Assembly: GCF_030499575.1 (NCBI RefSeq)
Contig: NZ_JASTLC010000001.1
Location: forward strand, 6,596,001-6,660,000
DNA length: 64,000 nucleotides
Direction of reading: 5' to 3'
DNA from: Streptomyces sp. DG2A-72
GTDB taxonomy: Bacteria > Actinomycetota > Actinomycetes > Streptomycetales > Streptomycetaceae
Made by a program: the position numbers and the translations under genes
Notes under the pieces: model-generated
What the model saw: only the letters and a program-made list of their open reading frames with translations
Databases searched by the model: none
What the model was told of the DNA's origin: nothing
In this document: in pieces, positions 1 to 8,626 of the stretch
How positions within the stretch are numbered: position 1 is the stretch's first letter
How the letters are laid out: every line of letters begins with the position of its first letter

Positions 1-1
1 G

Positions 2-325
2 ATCACGCCGGGTTCAAAGGTCAACGTGTACGCCACCTTCGAAGGGCAGCGGGAGGGTGATCCCGATCAGTCCAAGATCATCGTGACGAACGCCGTCGTT
101 CTCGACATCGGCGACTTCACACCGCTCGAACCCGATGCCGACGACCGCAGCCGGGAGGCCACCAAGGCCGTCCCCATCACCTTCGCGCTGTCCGCGCTCG
201 ACGCCCAGCGCATCACGTACGCCGAGTCCTTCGCCCAGCGGGTCCGGCTCGCGCTGGTCGCGCCGGGGGAGACCGGCACCATTCCCGAGCAGGACCGGAC
301 GTACGAACTCGCCAAGGACAAGTGA
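2..325 (+). CDS. cpaB: CpaB/RcpC Flp pilus assembly protein, C-terminal part
   Basis: The reading frame is open from base 2, so the gene starts upstream of the window; only about 107 C-terminal residues are present. The sequence (ITPGSKVNVYATF, then FALSALDAQRITYAESFAQ and a closing LALVAPGE segment) matches the end of SAF-domain CpaB/RcpC proteins. In Tad systems these are periplasmic or cell-wall-side assembly factors. The family call rests on this short piece plus position: it is 9 bases upstream of cpaE and heads a Tad operon. A GTG at 26 is internal, not the start. Confidence 0.75.
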   Translation: MTPGSKVNVYATFEGQREGDPDQSKIIVTNAVVLDIGDFTPLEPDADDRSREATKAVPITFALSALDAQRITYAESFAQRVRLALVAPGETGTIPEQDRTYELAKDK

Positions 326-334
326 GAGGCCCGC

Positions 335-1588
335 ATGCCCACGAGGATCCTCCCGGCGGTCGGCGATCCGGACGCGGTCCGGTCCCTCACCACCCTGCTG
401 AGCCAGCTCCCGGACGCCGAGCCGGTCGCCCCGGTGGTCGACTCCACCCAGCTCGTCGACACCCTCGCCCGGCTCGCCGCCGAGTCGGTCGACGAGCTGC
501 CCGAGGTCGTCGTGGTCCACGAACGCATCGGCCCGGTCCCCGCCCTGGAGCTGATCCGCGACGTCGCCCTGCGCTTCCCGGCCGTCGGCGTCATCCTGGT
601 CACCTCCGACGCCAGTCCCGGCCTCTTCCAGGCCGCCATGGACTACGGCGCCCGGGGCCTGGTGGCGCTGCCGGTGAACTACGAGGAACTGGCCAGCCGC
701 GTCCAGGCGGTCGCCCAGTGGTCGACGGGCGTACGGCGTCATCTGGGCGGCGTGGTCGACGTGTTCACCGGCGTGGGCGGCACGGTGGTCACGGTGAGCG
801 GCGCGAAGGGCGGGGTGGGCGTGACCCTGACGGCGATCCAACTCGCCCTCGCCGCCCAGGCGTCGGGCCGGTCGGCCGCCCTGGTGGACATGGACCTCCA
901 GGCCGGGGACATCGCCTCTTACCTGGACATCCAGTTCCGCCGCTCGGTCGTCGACCTCGCCACCATCACCGACATATCCCCGCGCGTCCTGGCCAACGCG
1001 GTCTTCCGCCACGACAGCGGCGTCGCGCTGCTGCTCGCCCCCGGCGAGGGCGAACGCGGCGAGGAGGTCACCGACCGTGCGGCCCGGCAGATCGTCGGCG
1101 CCCTGCGCTCCCGCTACGAGGTCGTCGTCATCGACTGCGGCGCCCAGATGAGCGGCGCGAGCGCGGCGGCGGTCGAGATGGCGGACAGGGCCCTGCTGGT
1201 CACTACCCCGGACGTGGTCTCCGTCCGCGGCGCCAAGCGCACCGTCCGCATGTGGGACCGGCTCCAGATCCGCAAGGCCGAGGAGACCACGGTCGTCGTC
1301 AACCGTCACACCCGCGGCACGGAGATCCAGCCCCCGCTGATCCAGAAGATCACCGGCACGGCGGTGGCCGCGACGGCTGTCCCCGCCAACTTCAAGGAAC
1401 TCCACGCCGCGGTCGACGCGGGCCGCGTCCACGAACTCGACGGCAGGAGCACGGTCAAGCAGGCATTGTGGGCGCTCGCGGGCGAACTCGGCCTTGTGAA
1501 CGTCCCCGAAGGCGACCGGCGGGGCGGGCGGCTGAGGGGGGACCGGGGTGCGGTGAGCTTCCGGAGGCGGAGGGACGGAGGGGGGTGA
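335..1588 (+). CDS. cpaE: CpaE/TadZ-like pilus localisation ATPase
   Basis: 417 residues. Residues 1-130 form a response-regulator-like domain (hydrophobic strands VVVVHERIG and VGVILVTSD), followed by a ParA/MinD-type ATPase. The deviant Walker A, GAKGGVGVT, lies near residue 157, then VDMDLQAGDIA and VVVIDCGAQM. TadZ/CpaE proteins mark the cell position where the Tad secretion machine is built. The ATG at 335 follows a GAGAGG ribosome site, 9 bases after cpaB. The tail is rich in Gly and Arg, and its stop overlaps a possible GTG of the next gene (GTGA). Confidence 0.88.
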   Translation: MPTRILPAVGDPDAVRSLTTLLSQLPDAEPVAPVVDSTQLVDTLARLAAESVDELPEVVVVHERIGPVPALELIRDVALRFPAVGVILVTSDASPGLFQAAMDYGARGLVALPVNYEELASRVQAVAQWSTGVRRHLGGVVDVFTGVGGTVVTVSGAKGGVGVTLTAIQLALAAQASGRSAALVDMDLQAGDIASYLDIQFRRSVVDLATITDISPRVLANAVFRHDSGVALLLAPGEGERGEEVTDRAARQIVGALRSRYEVVVIDCGAQMSGASAAAVEMADRALLVTTPDVVSVRGAKRTVRMWDRLQIRKAEETTVVVNRHTRGTEIQPPLIQKITGTAVAATAVPANFKELHAAVDAGRVHELDGRSTVKQALWALAGELGLVNVPEGDRRGGRLRGDRGAVSFRRRRDGGG

Positions 1589-1593
1589 GGGCG

Positions 1594-1968
1594 ATGAGGG
1601 GCAGAGCGCGGGACGAAGGTCAGGTCACCATCGAGTTCCTCGGGATGACCCCGCTGATCATCCTCACGCTGGTGCTGGTGTGGCAGTTCGTGCTGCTGGG
1701 GTACACGTTCACGCTCGCGGGGAATGCTGCGGACGAGGCGGTGCGGGAATGGACGGCGTCGCGGGATCTGGGGGCCTGCCAGGAAGCGGGGCGCCGGAAT
1801 CTGCCGAGTGCGTGGCAGGGGGGTGCCGTAGTGGATTGCGGCGGGGGCGGCGGCTATGTCACGGCCGATGTCCGGCTGGAGGTGCCCGTCCTCTTCCCCG
1901 GCTCCATCGGCTTCCCTTTCAGGGTCACGGGCCATGCGGGGGCCGTCGAGGAGGAGAAGGCGGACTGA
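1594..1968 (+). CDS. TadE-like pseudopilin 1
   Basis: 124 residues. Near the N-terminus is a class-III prepilin motif, DEG followed by QVTIEFLG, with Glu at +5 and Phe at +6 after the predicted cleavage, then one hydrophobic segment (PLIILTLVLVWQFVLLG). The rest is an extracytoplasmic domain with a Cys pair (GACQ...VVDCGG). TadE proteins are minor pseudopilins processed by the same peptidase as the Flp pilin; no peptidase gene is in the window. The ATG at 1594 follows GGAGGGG. An in-frame GTG at 1585 that overlaps the cpaE stop is an alternative start. Confidence 0.8.
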   Translation: MRGRARDEGQVTIEFLGMTPLIILTLVLVWQFVLLGYTFTLAGNAADEAVREWTASRDLGACQEAGRRNLPSAWQGGAVVDCGGGGGYVTADVRLEVPVLFPGSIGFPFRVTGHAGAVEEEKAD

Positions 1969-1969
1969 G

Positions 1970-2335
1970 ATGTCGTACTTACTCTTCTTCGGCCGTAAGC
2001 ACCGCGACCGCGGTCAAGTCGCCATCGAGTACCTCGGGTTCATCCCCATCCTGCTCCTCGTCGCGATGGCGGGCGTACAGGTCGGGCTGATCGCCTACGC
2101 CGCCCAGCAGGCCGGTACGGCGGCGCGGGCCGGGGCGCGGGCGGCCTCGCTCGACTCCGGTGCCGCCCAGAGCGGCTGTGGGAACGCGATCAGCGACTGG
2201 TTGTCCGTCTCCTGTTCCGAAGCGCGTGGTGGCGACGAGGTCACCGTCACCGCCACCGTCCAGATCCCGTCGATCGTCCCCGGCTGGAACTTCGACCCGG
2301 CCACCAAGACCGCCACCATGCCGGTCGACCACTGA
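1970..2335 (+). CDS. TadE-like pseudopilin 2, with an early TTA codon
   Basis: 121 residues, starting 1 base after the previous gene, so probably translationally coupled. Pseudopilin motif DRG then QVAIEYLG (Glu +5, Tyr +6), one transmembrane helix (FIPILLLVAMAGVQVGLIAY), and two Cys residues (SGCGNA, VSCSEA). Codon 4 is TTA (1979-1981). In Streptomyces TTA is read only by the bldA tRNA, so translation of this gene, and by coupling perhaps cpaF downstream, may depend on developmental stage. It is a paralogue in layout, not a close copy, of the gene before it. Confidence 0.8.
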   Translation: MSYLLFFGRKHRDRGQVAIEYLGFIPILLLVAMAGVQVGLIAYAAQQAGTAARAGARAASLDSGAAQSGCGNAISDWLSVSCSEARGGDEVTVTATVQIPSIVPGWNFDPATKTATMPVDH

Positions 2336-2347
2336 ACGAGGTATCCC

Positions 2348-3685
2348 ATGAGCCTGCGGTCCCGCATCAACACCCCGGAGGAGAACGGCAGCCGGGGCGA
2401 GGACGGGCACCTCGTCGCCTCGTACCGGGCCAAGCTCCTGGAGGAGATCGACCTCGCGGAGATGAGTTCGCTGGCGGCGGCCGAGCGCAGGGCCCGCCTT
2501 GAGCGCGTCCTCGGCCACATCATCAGCCGTGAGGGCCCGGTGCTGTCGACGGTCGAGCGCTCACAGCTGATCCGCCGGGTGGTCGACGAGGCGCTCGGGC
2601 TCGGCATCCTGGAGCCGCTGCTGGAGGACGCGTCGATCACCGAGATCATGGTGAACGGCCCGGACGCGATCTTCGTGGAACGCGGCGGCCGGGTCGAGCA
2701 GTTGCCGCTCCGCTTCCCCTCCCACGACCAGCTGATGCAGACGATCGAGCGGATCGTGTCCACGGTCAACCGGCGCGTCGACGAGTCGAACCCGATGGTC
2801 GACGCACGCCTGCCGTCCGGCGAGCGCGTCAACGTGATCATCCCGCCGCTGTCGCTGACCGGCGCCACGCTCACCATCCGCCGCTTCCCGCGCTCCTTCA
2901 CGCTCCAGGAACTGGTCGGCTTCGGCTCGCTGGACGAGCACATGGTGTATCTGCTGGCGGGGCTCGTGCAGGCCCGGTGCAACATCATCGTGTCGGGGGC
3001 GACGGGCACCGGAAAGACGACGCTCCTGAACGCCCTGTCGGGGCTCATCCCCGAGAGCGAGCGCATCATCACCATCGAGGACTCGGCGGAACTCCAGCTC
3101 CAGCAGTCGCATGTGATCCGCCTGGAGTCCCGCCCACCGAACGTGGAGGGCCAGGGGCAGGTCACCATCCGCGATCTGGTGCGCAACTCCCTCCGGATGC
3201 GCCCGGACCGCATCGTCGTCGGTGAGGTCCGCGGCGGCGAGTCCCTGGACATGCTCCAGGCGATGTCGACGGGCCACGACGGCTCGCTCGCGACGGTCCA
3301 CGCCAACAGCGCGGAGGACGCGCTGATGCGGCTGCAGACCCTCGCCTCCATGTCGGACGTGGAAGTCCCGTTCGTGGCACTGCACGACCAGATCAACAGC
3401 GCTGTCGACGTCATCATCCAGCTCACCCGCTTCGCGGACGGCGCCCGCCGCGTCACCGAGATCGCGATCCTCGACAGCCACGGGGGCGAGCCGTACCGCA
3501 TCGCGACCGTGGCCCGCTTCGACGCCCAGCCGATGACCCACGACGGCCGGGTCCACGGCAGCTACGCCCACTTCCCGCTCCCGCGCCGCACCGCCGACCG
3601 CCTGTACATGGCGAGCCAGCCCATCCCGCAGGCCTACGGCGTCGCCCACACCCCAGCCCAGCTGTCCACCCGAGAAGCCAGGTAG
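2348..3685 (+). CDS. cpaF: CpaF/TadA secretion ATPase
   Basis: 445 residues, the type II/IV secretion ATPase that powers pilus assembly. Visible features: the N-terminal LEPLLEDASITEIMVNGPD segment, Walker A GATGTGKTTLLNAL near residue 220, Asp box IITIEDSAELQL, Walker B RPDRIVVGEVRGGES and the His box TGHDGSLATVHANS. Length and motifs are normal for the family. It lies between the TadE pair and tadB/tadC, the usual Tad order. Confidence 0.95.
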   Translation: MSLRSRINTPEENGSRGEDGHLVASYRAKLLEEIDLAEMSSLAAAERRARLERVLGHIISREGPVLSTVERSQLIRRVVDEALGLGILEPLLEDASITEIMVNGPDAIFVERGGRVEQLPLRFPSHDQLMQTIERIVSTVNRRVDESNPMVDARLPSGERVNVIIPPLSLTGATLTIRRFPRSFTLQELVGFGSLDEHMVYLLAGLVQARCNIIVSGATGTGKTTLLNALSGLIPESERIITIEDSAELQLQQSHVIRLESRPPNVEGQGQVTIRDLVRNSLRMRPDRIVVGEVRGGESLDMLQAMSTGHDGSLATVHANSAEDALMRLQTLASMSDVEVPFVALHDQINSAVDVIIQLTRFADGARRVTEIAILDSHGGEPYRIATVARFDAQPMTHDGRVHGSYAHFPLPRRTADRLYMASQPIPQAYGVAHTPAQLSTREAR

Positions 3686-3695
3686 GACCACTCCG

Positions 3696-4637
3696 ATGGA
3701 ACTCGACACCCTAGTCACGCTCACCACCGGCATCGCCCTGCTGACCTGCGTCCTCTTCGTGGTGGGCCTGCACTTCTACGCGGCGGGCAGGGCGCAGCGG
3801 GCGGCCCTCGTGGAGCGTCTGTCGGCCGCCGGCCAGGTCCCCGTCGGCCGCCGGCGCCGCTTCCGCAACCTGGACCGCCGGCTGCGCGGTACGAAGGTGG
3901 GCAAGGATCTGGAACTCCGGCTGGCGGCGACGGGCCTGGACGTCACCCCGGGCGAGTTCTTCGCCTACATGCTCGCGACGGTCGCGGGCCTGTGGCTGAT
4001 CGGCCAGGCGACCCTGGCCCCCTTCTTCGGCCCGCTCGCCGGTGCGCTGGGCATCTGGGTGGCGATCCAGTTCCTCAACTGGCAGCGGCAGAAGCGGATC
4101 GAGAAGTTCATCAACCAGCTGCCCGAGCTGGCCCGCATCCTGGCGAACGCGACGCAGGCGGGGCTCGCACTGCGTACGGCGATCGGCATGGCGGCGGAGG
4201 AGCTGGAGGCACCTGCCGGGGAGGAACTGGCCAAGGTGGCGAACCAGTTGGCGGTGGGCGCGTCGATGGACGACGCGCTGGGAGAACTGGCGGACCGGTT
4301 GCCGTCGCGGGAGCTGGTGGTGCTGGTGACGACCCTGGTGCTGTCGAACCGGGCGGGCGGACAGGTGGTCACCGCGTTGCGGAATCTGACGGAGACGCTG
4401 GAGGAGCGCAAGGAGACCCGCCGCGAGATCCGCACCCAGCTGTCCCAGGTCACCATGACGTCGTACGCCGTCCCCGTCCTGGGCATCGGCTCGCTGCTCC
4501 TGATGAACGGGGTGAAAGAAGGCGCCCTGGAGCGCATGACGGGCTCACCGGCGGGACAAGGGGCGGTGATCCTCGCCTTCGCGCTGTACGCGATCGGCTT
4601 CATCATGATCCGCCGGTTGTCGCGGATCGACGTCTGA
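3696..4637 (+). CDS. tadB: TadB-like pilus platform membrane protein
   Basis: 313 residues of the T2SSF family. An N-terminal transmembrane helix (TLTTGIALLTCVLFVVGLHF) is followed by an Arg-rich cytoplasmic stretch, a transmembrane pair (LATVAGLWLIGQATLAPFFG, then ALGIWVAIQFL), a GspF-type helical domain (NQLPELARILANATQAGLAL ... SRELVVLVTTLVLSNRAGG) and a last helix near the C-terminus. TadB and TadC form the inner-membrane platform on which CpaF acts. It is 10 bases after cpaF. Confidence 0.88.
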   Translation: MELDTLVTLTTGIALLTCVLFVVGLHFYAAGRAQRAALVERLSAAGQVPVGRRRRFRNLDRRLRGTKVGKDLELRLAATGLDVTPGEFFAYMLATVAGLWLIGQATLAPFFGPLAGALGIWVAIQFLNWQRQKRIEKFINQLPELARILANATQAGLALRTAIGMAAEELEAPAGEELAKVANQLAVGASMDDALGELADRLPSRELVVLVTTLVLSNRAGGQVVTALRNLTETLEERKETRREIRTQLSQVTMTSYAVPVLGIGSLLLMNGVKEGALERMTGSPAGQGAVILAFALYAIGFIMIRRLSRIDV

Positions 4638-4653
4638 GGCGGGGGAGACGGAC

Positions 4654-5541
4654 ATGGCACTCCTACTGGCCCTGGTGATGGGCCTCAGCGTCTGGGGCAT
4701 CTTCGCCGGCATCCGCATGTACCGCGCGGACGCCAAACTCCCCAGCGACCTGGTGCTGGCCCTGGAGGTCGGCGCGACCCGGACCGGCGCGGTCGACTCC
4801 CTGATCGACCGCATGGGCATGCGGTACGCGCCCGTGGTCCTCCGGCTGATGGGCCCGAAGCAGGTCGCCAAGTACCGCCGCAAGATCGACCTGGCGGGCA
4901 ACCCGGGCGGCCTGACGATCGACCGCTACGCCGCGCGTCGGGCGGTGTACGGCGCGCTGGGCGGCGTGGGCTGCCTGGTGTTCGTGCTGCGCGGCCAGTA
5001 CCTGGTGGCGCTGCTGCTGCTCGCCTTCGGGGCGTTCTGGACGGAGGTGGGCATCTGGTCGGCGATCCGCATCCGCAAGGACGTGATCGAGCGGACGCTG
5101 CCCGACTTCCTGGACGTACTGGCCGTGGTGGTCAGCGCGGGCCTGGGCTTCCGCCAGGCCTTGGACCGAGTGGCGTCGAAGTACGAGGGTCCCTGGGCCG
5201 ACGAACTGCGCATCACCCTGCGCCAGATGGACCTCGGCATGAGCCGCCGACAGGCCTTCGCGGAACTGCGGCGGCGCAACGACTCCGAGCAGGTCGCCAT
5301 GTTCGTGACGGCCTTGCAGCAGGGGGAGGAGCTGGGCGCGCCGATCGTGGACACGCTGGTGGCGCTGGCGAAGGACATGCGCCGCACGGACGCGCAGAAC
5401 GCCCGCCGCAAGGCGGCCAGGGCCGTCCCCAAGGCCACCTTGACGATCACCACCTTCATGGTGCCGGCCACGATGATCCTGCTCGTCGCCGGGTTGCTGC
5501 TGGGGTCGGGGACGGACTTCGGGACCCTCACGGGGGAGTAG
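4654..5541 (+). CDS. tadC: TadC-like pilus platform membrane protein
   Basis: 295 residues, a second T2SSF protein. It starts with a transmembrane helix (LLLALVMGLSVWGIFAGI), has a central helix pair (LGGVGCLVFVLRGQYLVALLLLAFGAFWTEVG), the GspF core (LPDFLDVLAVVVSAGLGFRQ ... NDSEQVAMFVTALQQGEELG) and a C-terminal helix (FMVPATMILLVAGLLLGS). It probably pairs with TadB. Gene spacing is 16 bases on each side, within one operon. Confidence 0.88.
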   Translation: MALLLALVMGLSVWGIFAGIRMYRADAKLPSDLVLALEVGATRTGAVDSLIDRMGMRYAPVVLRLMGPKQVAKYRRKIDLAGNPGGLTIDRYAARRAVYGALGGVGCLVFVLRGQYLVALLLLAFGAFWTEVGIWSAIRIRKDVIERTLPDFLDVLAVVVSAGLGFRQALDRVASKYEGPWADELRITLRQMDLGMSRRQAFAELRRRNDSEQVAMFVTALQQGEELGAPIVDTLVALAKDMRRTDAQNARRKAARAVPKATLTITTFMVPATMILLVAGLLLGSGTDFGTLTGE

Positions 5542-5557
5542 GGGGGAGGGAACACCG

Positions 5558-6916
5558 ATGGCGATGATTAGGGCGGGCAGGCCGGGCCTGGCGTACAGGC
5601 TGCGGCGTCGTTCGGTTGGTGAAGTTGGTGACCTGCGTCCGCAGGGACGCCGACCCTCGGCCCCCGCACTCCCGCTCCAGGTGAACGCCCTTCAGGCCAT
5701 GTGCCGCCAGGTCTTCGGCTTCCGCCTGGCCATGATCGCCCTGGCCGCCCCCTCAGCACTCCTCAACGCCAACCCGGGCTGGGGCACCCGCCTCGTCGGC
5801 ATCGCCGTGGTCGTCACCTTCATGGTCTCGTACGTCCTCTTCCGGGACTGGGAACGCTTCGGCCCCCTCCTCCTGCGCCACCCCACCCTCCTGGCCCTGG
5901 ACACCCTCTTCGGCTCGCTCCTCCTGATCTCCGCGGGCCCGGACACCACCCTCGCCTACGTCAGCGTCTGCACACCCCTCCTCGCGGGCATCGTCTACGG
6001 ATGGCGCGGCGCCGCCGTGTTCGCCTCGCTCCAGTCCCTGATCCTCCTGCTGGCCCACGCGACGCTGCGGCAGGGCCACGCGGACCTCGCGGAGTCGCTG
6101 CTTCTGCCCGGTTTCTGCGTCATCAACGGTGCGCTCGGCTCGGCCCTGCGCAACCTGATGCTCCGCTTCGGCACCGCAACCCAGGCCCTGACCACGGTGA
6201 AGGCCCGCCTCGCCGTCACGGAGGCGGTCGACGCGGAACGCGCCCGGCTGGCACGGGAGATGCACGACTCGGTGGCCAAGACCCTGCACGGCGTGGCCCT
6301 GGCGGCGGACGGCCTGGCGAACTCGGCGAGCGCACGGGACACGGACCCCGCCCTGATCAAACAACAGGCGGAACTGATCGCCCGAGCGGCACGCAGGGCG
6401 GCGGCCGAGTCCCGCGAGCTCCTGGAGGACCTGCGCCAGGAATCCGACCCACGCCCCACGACCGACATCCTCACCGAACTGGCGGCCTACACCCGCGACT
6501 TCACGAGGCGTACGACTCTCCCGGCGACGTTCCGTCCGACGGCCGACGCCGGCGATCAGCTACTTCCACTTCCGCGCGCAGTGGCCCGCCAGCTCCTCAC
6601 GATCGTCGGCGAGGCCATGGAGAACGCCCACCGCCACGCGTCCGCGACCCAGGTGAACGTACGCGCAGGCGTCCACGACGGAGTGCTGCGCATCAGCGTG
6701 TACGACGACGGACGCGGCCTGCCTCCCGGCTCCACCGTCGAACAGCTCCGCGGCTCCGGCCACTTCGGCCTGCTCGGCATGGTCGAGCGCGCGGAGTCGA
6801 TGGGCGCGCGCCTCCATATCGGCCGAGGCGACCACGCACGAGGCACCGAGGTCCGCCTCGAACTCCCCTTGGCGGCCCTGACACCACGCAGCAGCACACG
6901 AAAGGAGGTGGCCTGA
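5558..6916 (+). CDS. Sensor histidine kinase of the NarX/LiaS type
   Basis: 452 residues. About five hydrophobic segments lie between residues 50 and 200. The HisKA_3 dimerisation domain has the phospho-acceptor His in LAREMHDSVAKTLHGVAL (near residue 239), and the HATPase domain has the N box TIVGEAMENAHRHAS and G box YDDGRGLPPGS. No extracellular sensor domain is obvious, so a membrane-embedded cue is likely. Its TGA overlaps the ATG of the response regulator. Position inside the tad operon suggests it controls pilus genes; this is inference. Confidence 0.88.
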   Translation: MAMIRAGRPGLAYRLRRRSVGEVGDLRPQGRRPSAPALPLQVNALQAMCRQVFGFRLAMIALAAPSALLNANPGWGTRLVGIAVVVTFMVSYVLFRDWERFGPLLLRHPTLLALDTLFGSLLLISAGPDTTLAYVSVCTPLLAGIVYGWRGAAVFASLQSLILLLAHATLRQGHADLAESLLLPGFCVINGALGSALRNLMLRFGTATQALTTVKARLAVTEAVDAERARLAREMHDSVAKTLHGVALAADGLANSASARDTDPALIKQQAELIARAARRAAAESRELLEDLRQESDPRPTTDILTELAAYTRDFTRRTTLPATFRPTADAGDQLLPLPRAVARQLLTIVGEAMENAHRHASATQVNVRAGVHDGVLRISVYDDGRGLPPGSTVEQLRGSGHFGLLGMVERAESMGARLHIGRGDHARGTEVRLELPLAALTPRSSTRKEVA

Positions 6917-7695
6917 TGCCACAAGACCTCCCGCAGGTACGGGTATTGGTCGCGGACGACAACCCAGTGGTCCGAGCAGGCCTCACCGCACTGCTGTCCG
7001 GCCGCGAGGACATCACCGTGGTGGCGCAGGCCGCCGACGGCCGCGAGGCCTGCGAGGCGGCGGACCAACACCGCCCCGACGTGGTCCTCCTGGACGTCCG
7101 CATGCCCGAACTGGACGGCATCTCGGCGCTGCCGCACCTGGCCTCCATCGCCCCGGTCATGATGCTGACGTACAGCACGGAACCGGCGACCGTCCGGGAG
7201 GCCCTGCGCCAAGGAGCGGCCGGCTATCTGGTCCACGGCGAGTTCACGGCGGACGAGCTGGTCACCGCGGTACGGGACATCCGGCAGGGCCGACCGCACT
7301 TCACGCGCACGGCGGCGAATGCGACTGCATACGGTGAGAGTTCACCTGCCCGTCGCCCGAAGCTACCGGAACAACTCGCTCCACCAGGCCAGTTCACTCC
7401 GTCCGCTGGGGCGCCCAGGCCCACTTTCGGGAAAGGGCTTTCGCAACTGCAATCGTATATGGGACAGTCGTTGGACCGGTCGCGGTTCCGACTGAGCATG
7501 AGGGAGGCGGAGATCATGGACCTCATCGCAACTGGCCTGAACAACCAGCAGATCGCCGCCGCCTGCTTCATCAGCGAGAAGACGGTCAAGAACCACATCA
7601 ACCGCATTTTCGCCAAACTCCACAGCACCAGCCGCGCCGAAGCCGCCGCGAAGTGGCTGGGCACGGCGCCGAGTTCCGCGACAGGGCTGGGGTGA
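6916..7695 (+). CDS. NarL/FixJ-family response regulator
   Basis: 259 residues. Receiver domain at residues 7-125 with the phospho-acceptor Asp in VVLLDVRMPELDG. An unusually long linker of about 60 residues, rich in Pro/Ser/Gln, then a LuxR-type helix-turn-helix (LSMREAEIMDLIATGLNN ... ISEKTVKNHINRIFAKL). The start overlaps the kinase stop (ATGA) with an AAAGGAGGTGG ribosome site, so both partners are probably made in a fixed ratio. It ends about 145 bases before the Flp pilin gene, whose promoter is a possible target. Confidence 0.9.
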   Translation: MPQDLPQVRVLVADDNPVVRAGLTALLSGREDITVVAQAADGREACEAADQHRPDVVLLDVRMPELDGISALPHLASIAPVMMLTYSTEPATVREALRQGAAGYLVHGEFTADELVTAVRDIRQGRPHFTRTAANATAYGESSPARRPKLPEQLAPPGQFTPSAGAPRPTFGKGLSQLQSYMGQSLDRSRFRLSMREAEIMDLIATGLNNQQIAAACFISEKTVKNHINRIFAKLHSTSRAEAAAKWLGTAPSSATGLG

Positions 7696-7840
7696 CCTGC
7701 GGTGACGTCTGGGGGGAACGACAAGGCGAGCAGCCGGCTCCGCAGCCGGGTCCGGATTTGGGCCCTGGGACCCTCGGCAACACGGGGTGTTCCTGCATAC
7801 ACTCCGCGTGCCGAAGGCGACGACACCGGAGGGGTGCGGC

Positions 7841-7996
7841 ATGCGGATGCGCGACAACGACAAGGGGCAGACTGCGGTCGAGTACCTGGGGATCATCGCG
7901 GTGGTTGTGGCGATTGTGTTGGCGATCACTGGGACGGACATCGGGCAGACGATCTACGACGCCATCACCACGCAAATCGCGAAGCTCACCGGCTGA
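7841..7996 (+). CDS. Flp-type major pilin
   Basis: 51 residues. The class-III prepilin motif is clear: a short charged leader (MRMRDNDKG) is cut before QTAVEYLG, giving Glu +5 and Tyr +6, followed by a hydrophobic helix (IIAVVVAIVLAITG) and a short tail. The frame is open back to 7787, but the ATG at 7841 is preceded by GGAGGGG at proper distance and gives a pilin of normal size. This is probably the structural subunit of the pilus. The 145 bases upstream lack a gene and probably hold its own promoter. Confidence 0.9.
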   Translation: MRMRDNDKGQTAVEYLGIIAVVVAIVLAITGTDIGQTIYDAITTQIAKLTG

Positions 7997-8610
7997 CATC
8001 GGCCCGTAGATTCGGCGACGCAGGGCAGGCTTTCCCCATCTACATCACGGTGGTCGGGGGCCTGCTCTTCCTTGCGTTCGTTTACCTGGCGGTAGGCCAG
8101 GCCGCCGCGAACCGGAACGGTGCTCAGACGGCAGCGGACGCGGCCGCGCTCGCGGCTGCCCTCGACACCCGCGACAAGCTCACGGACGAGTGGGTGGACA
8201 ACCTACTCGACCCGACGAAGTGGCAGGACATCTTCGACGGTGTGGACGTGGGCCTCGATGGCTGCGGGCGTGCTCATCAACTGGCAGCGCAGAACGATGC
8301 AACGGCGGACTGCACGCCGTTGCCTGGGCTGCCCCCGGGCTACACGGTCGACGTGGAGACCACCGAGTCCGTCGGCGACTCCATCGTCCCCGGCACCGAG
8401 AACATGCACTCGAAGGCGACTGCCACTGCTGTGATCGAGCTGCGGTGCGATTTCGATCTCCCGGGTGAGGATGCCGGGGAGGACGTACTGCCGGAGCTGA
8501 CCTGCGGTGACGACACCTGGGACCTGAACCCGGACGACCTCGACGATCTCCCGGGCCCCGAGGACCTCTTCGACGTCCACCTGGCCGACGCGCAAGCGAA
8601 TGACGAGTGA
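7993..8610 (+). CDS. TadG/TadE-like pilus protein, probable CTG start
   Basis: About 205 residues. The N-terminal GDAGQAFPIYITVVGG segment leads into a transmembrane helix (LLFLAFVYLAVGQ) and NRNGAQTAADAAALAAA, typical of TadG-related proteins. Unlike the TadE pair it lacks Glu at +5. The C-terminal half is acidic with paired Cys. No ATG, GTG or TTG lies close upstream in frame; the only suitable codon is CTG at 7993, overlapping the pilin stop as CTGA. The frame is open further upstream only through the pilin gene itself. The start is therefore inferred. Confidence 0.75.
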   Translation: MTSARRFGDAGQAFPIYITVVGGLLFLAFVYLAVGQAAANRNGAQTAADAAALAAALDTRDKLTDEWVDNLLDPTKWQDIFDGVDVGLDGCGRAHQLAAQNDATADCTPLPGLPPGYTVDVETTESVGDSIVPGTENMHSKATATAVIELRCDFDLPGEDAGEDVLPELTCGDDTWDLNPDDLDDLPGPEDLFDVHLADAQANDE

Positions 8611-8626
8611 CGAAGGAAGCAGAGCG

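Noticed and set aside
14..1432. Long minus-strand ORF opposite cpaB/cpaE, and similar ones opposite many genes
   Set aside because: Typical GC-rich antisense shadows: Asp/Arg/Gly/Ala-rich, no domains, while the plus strand holds clear families.
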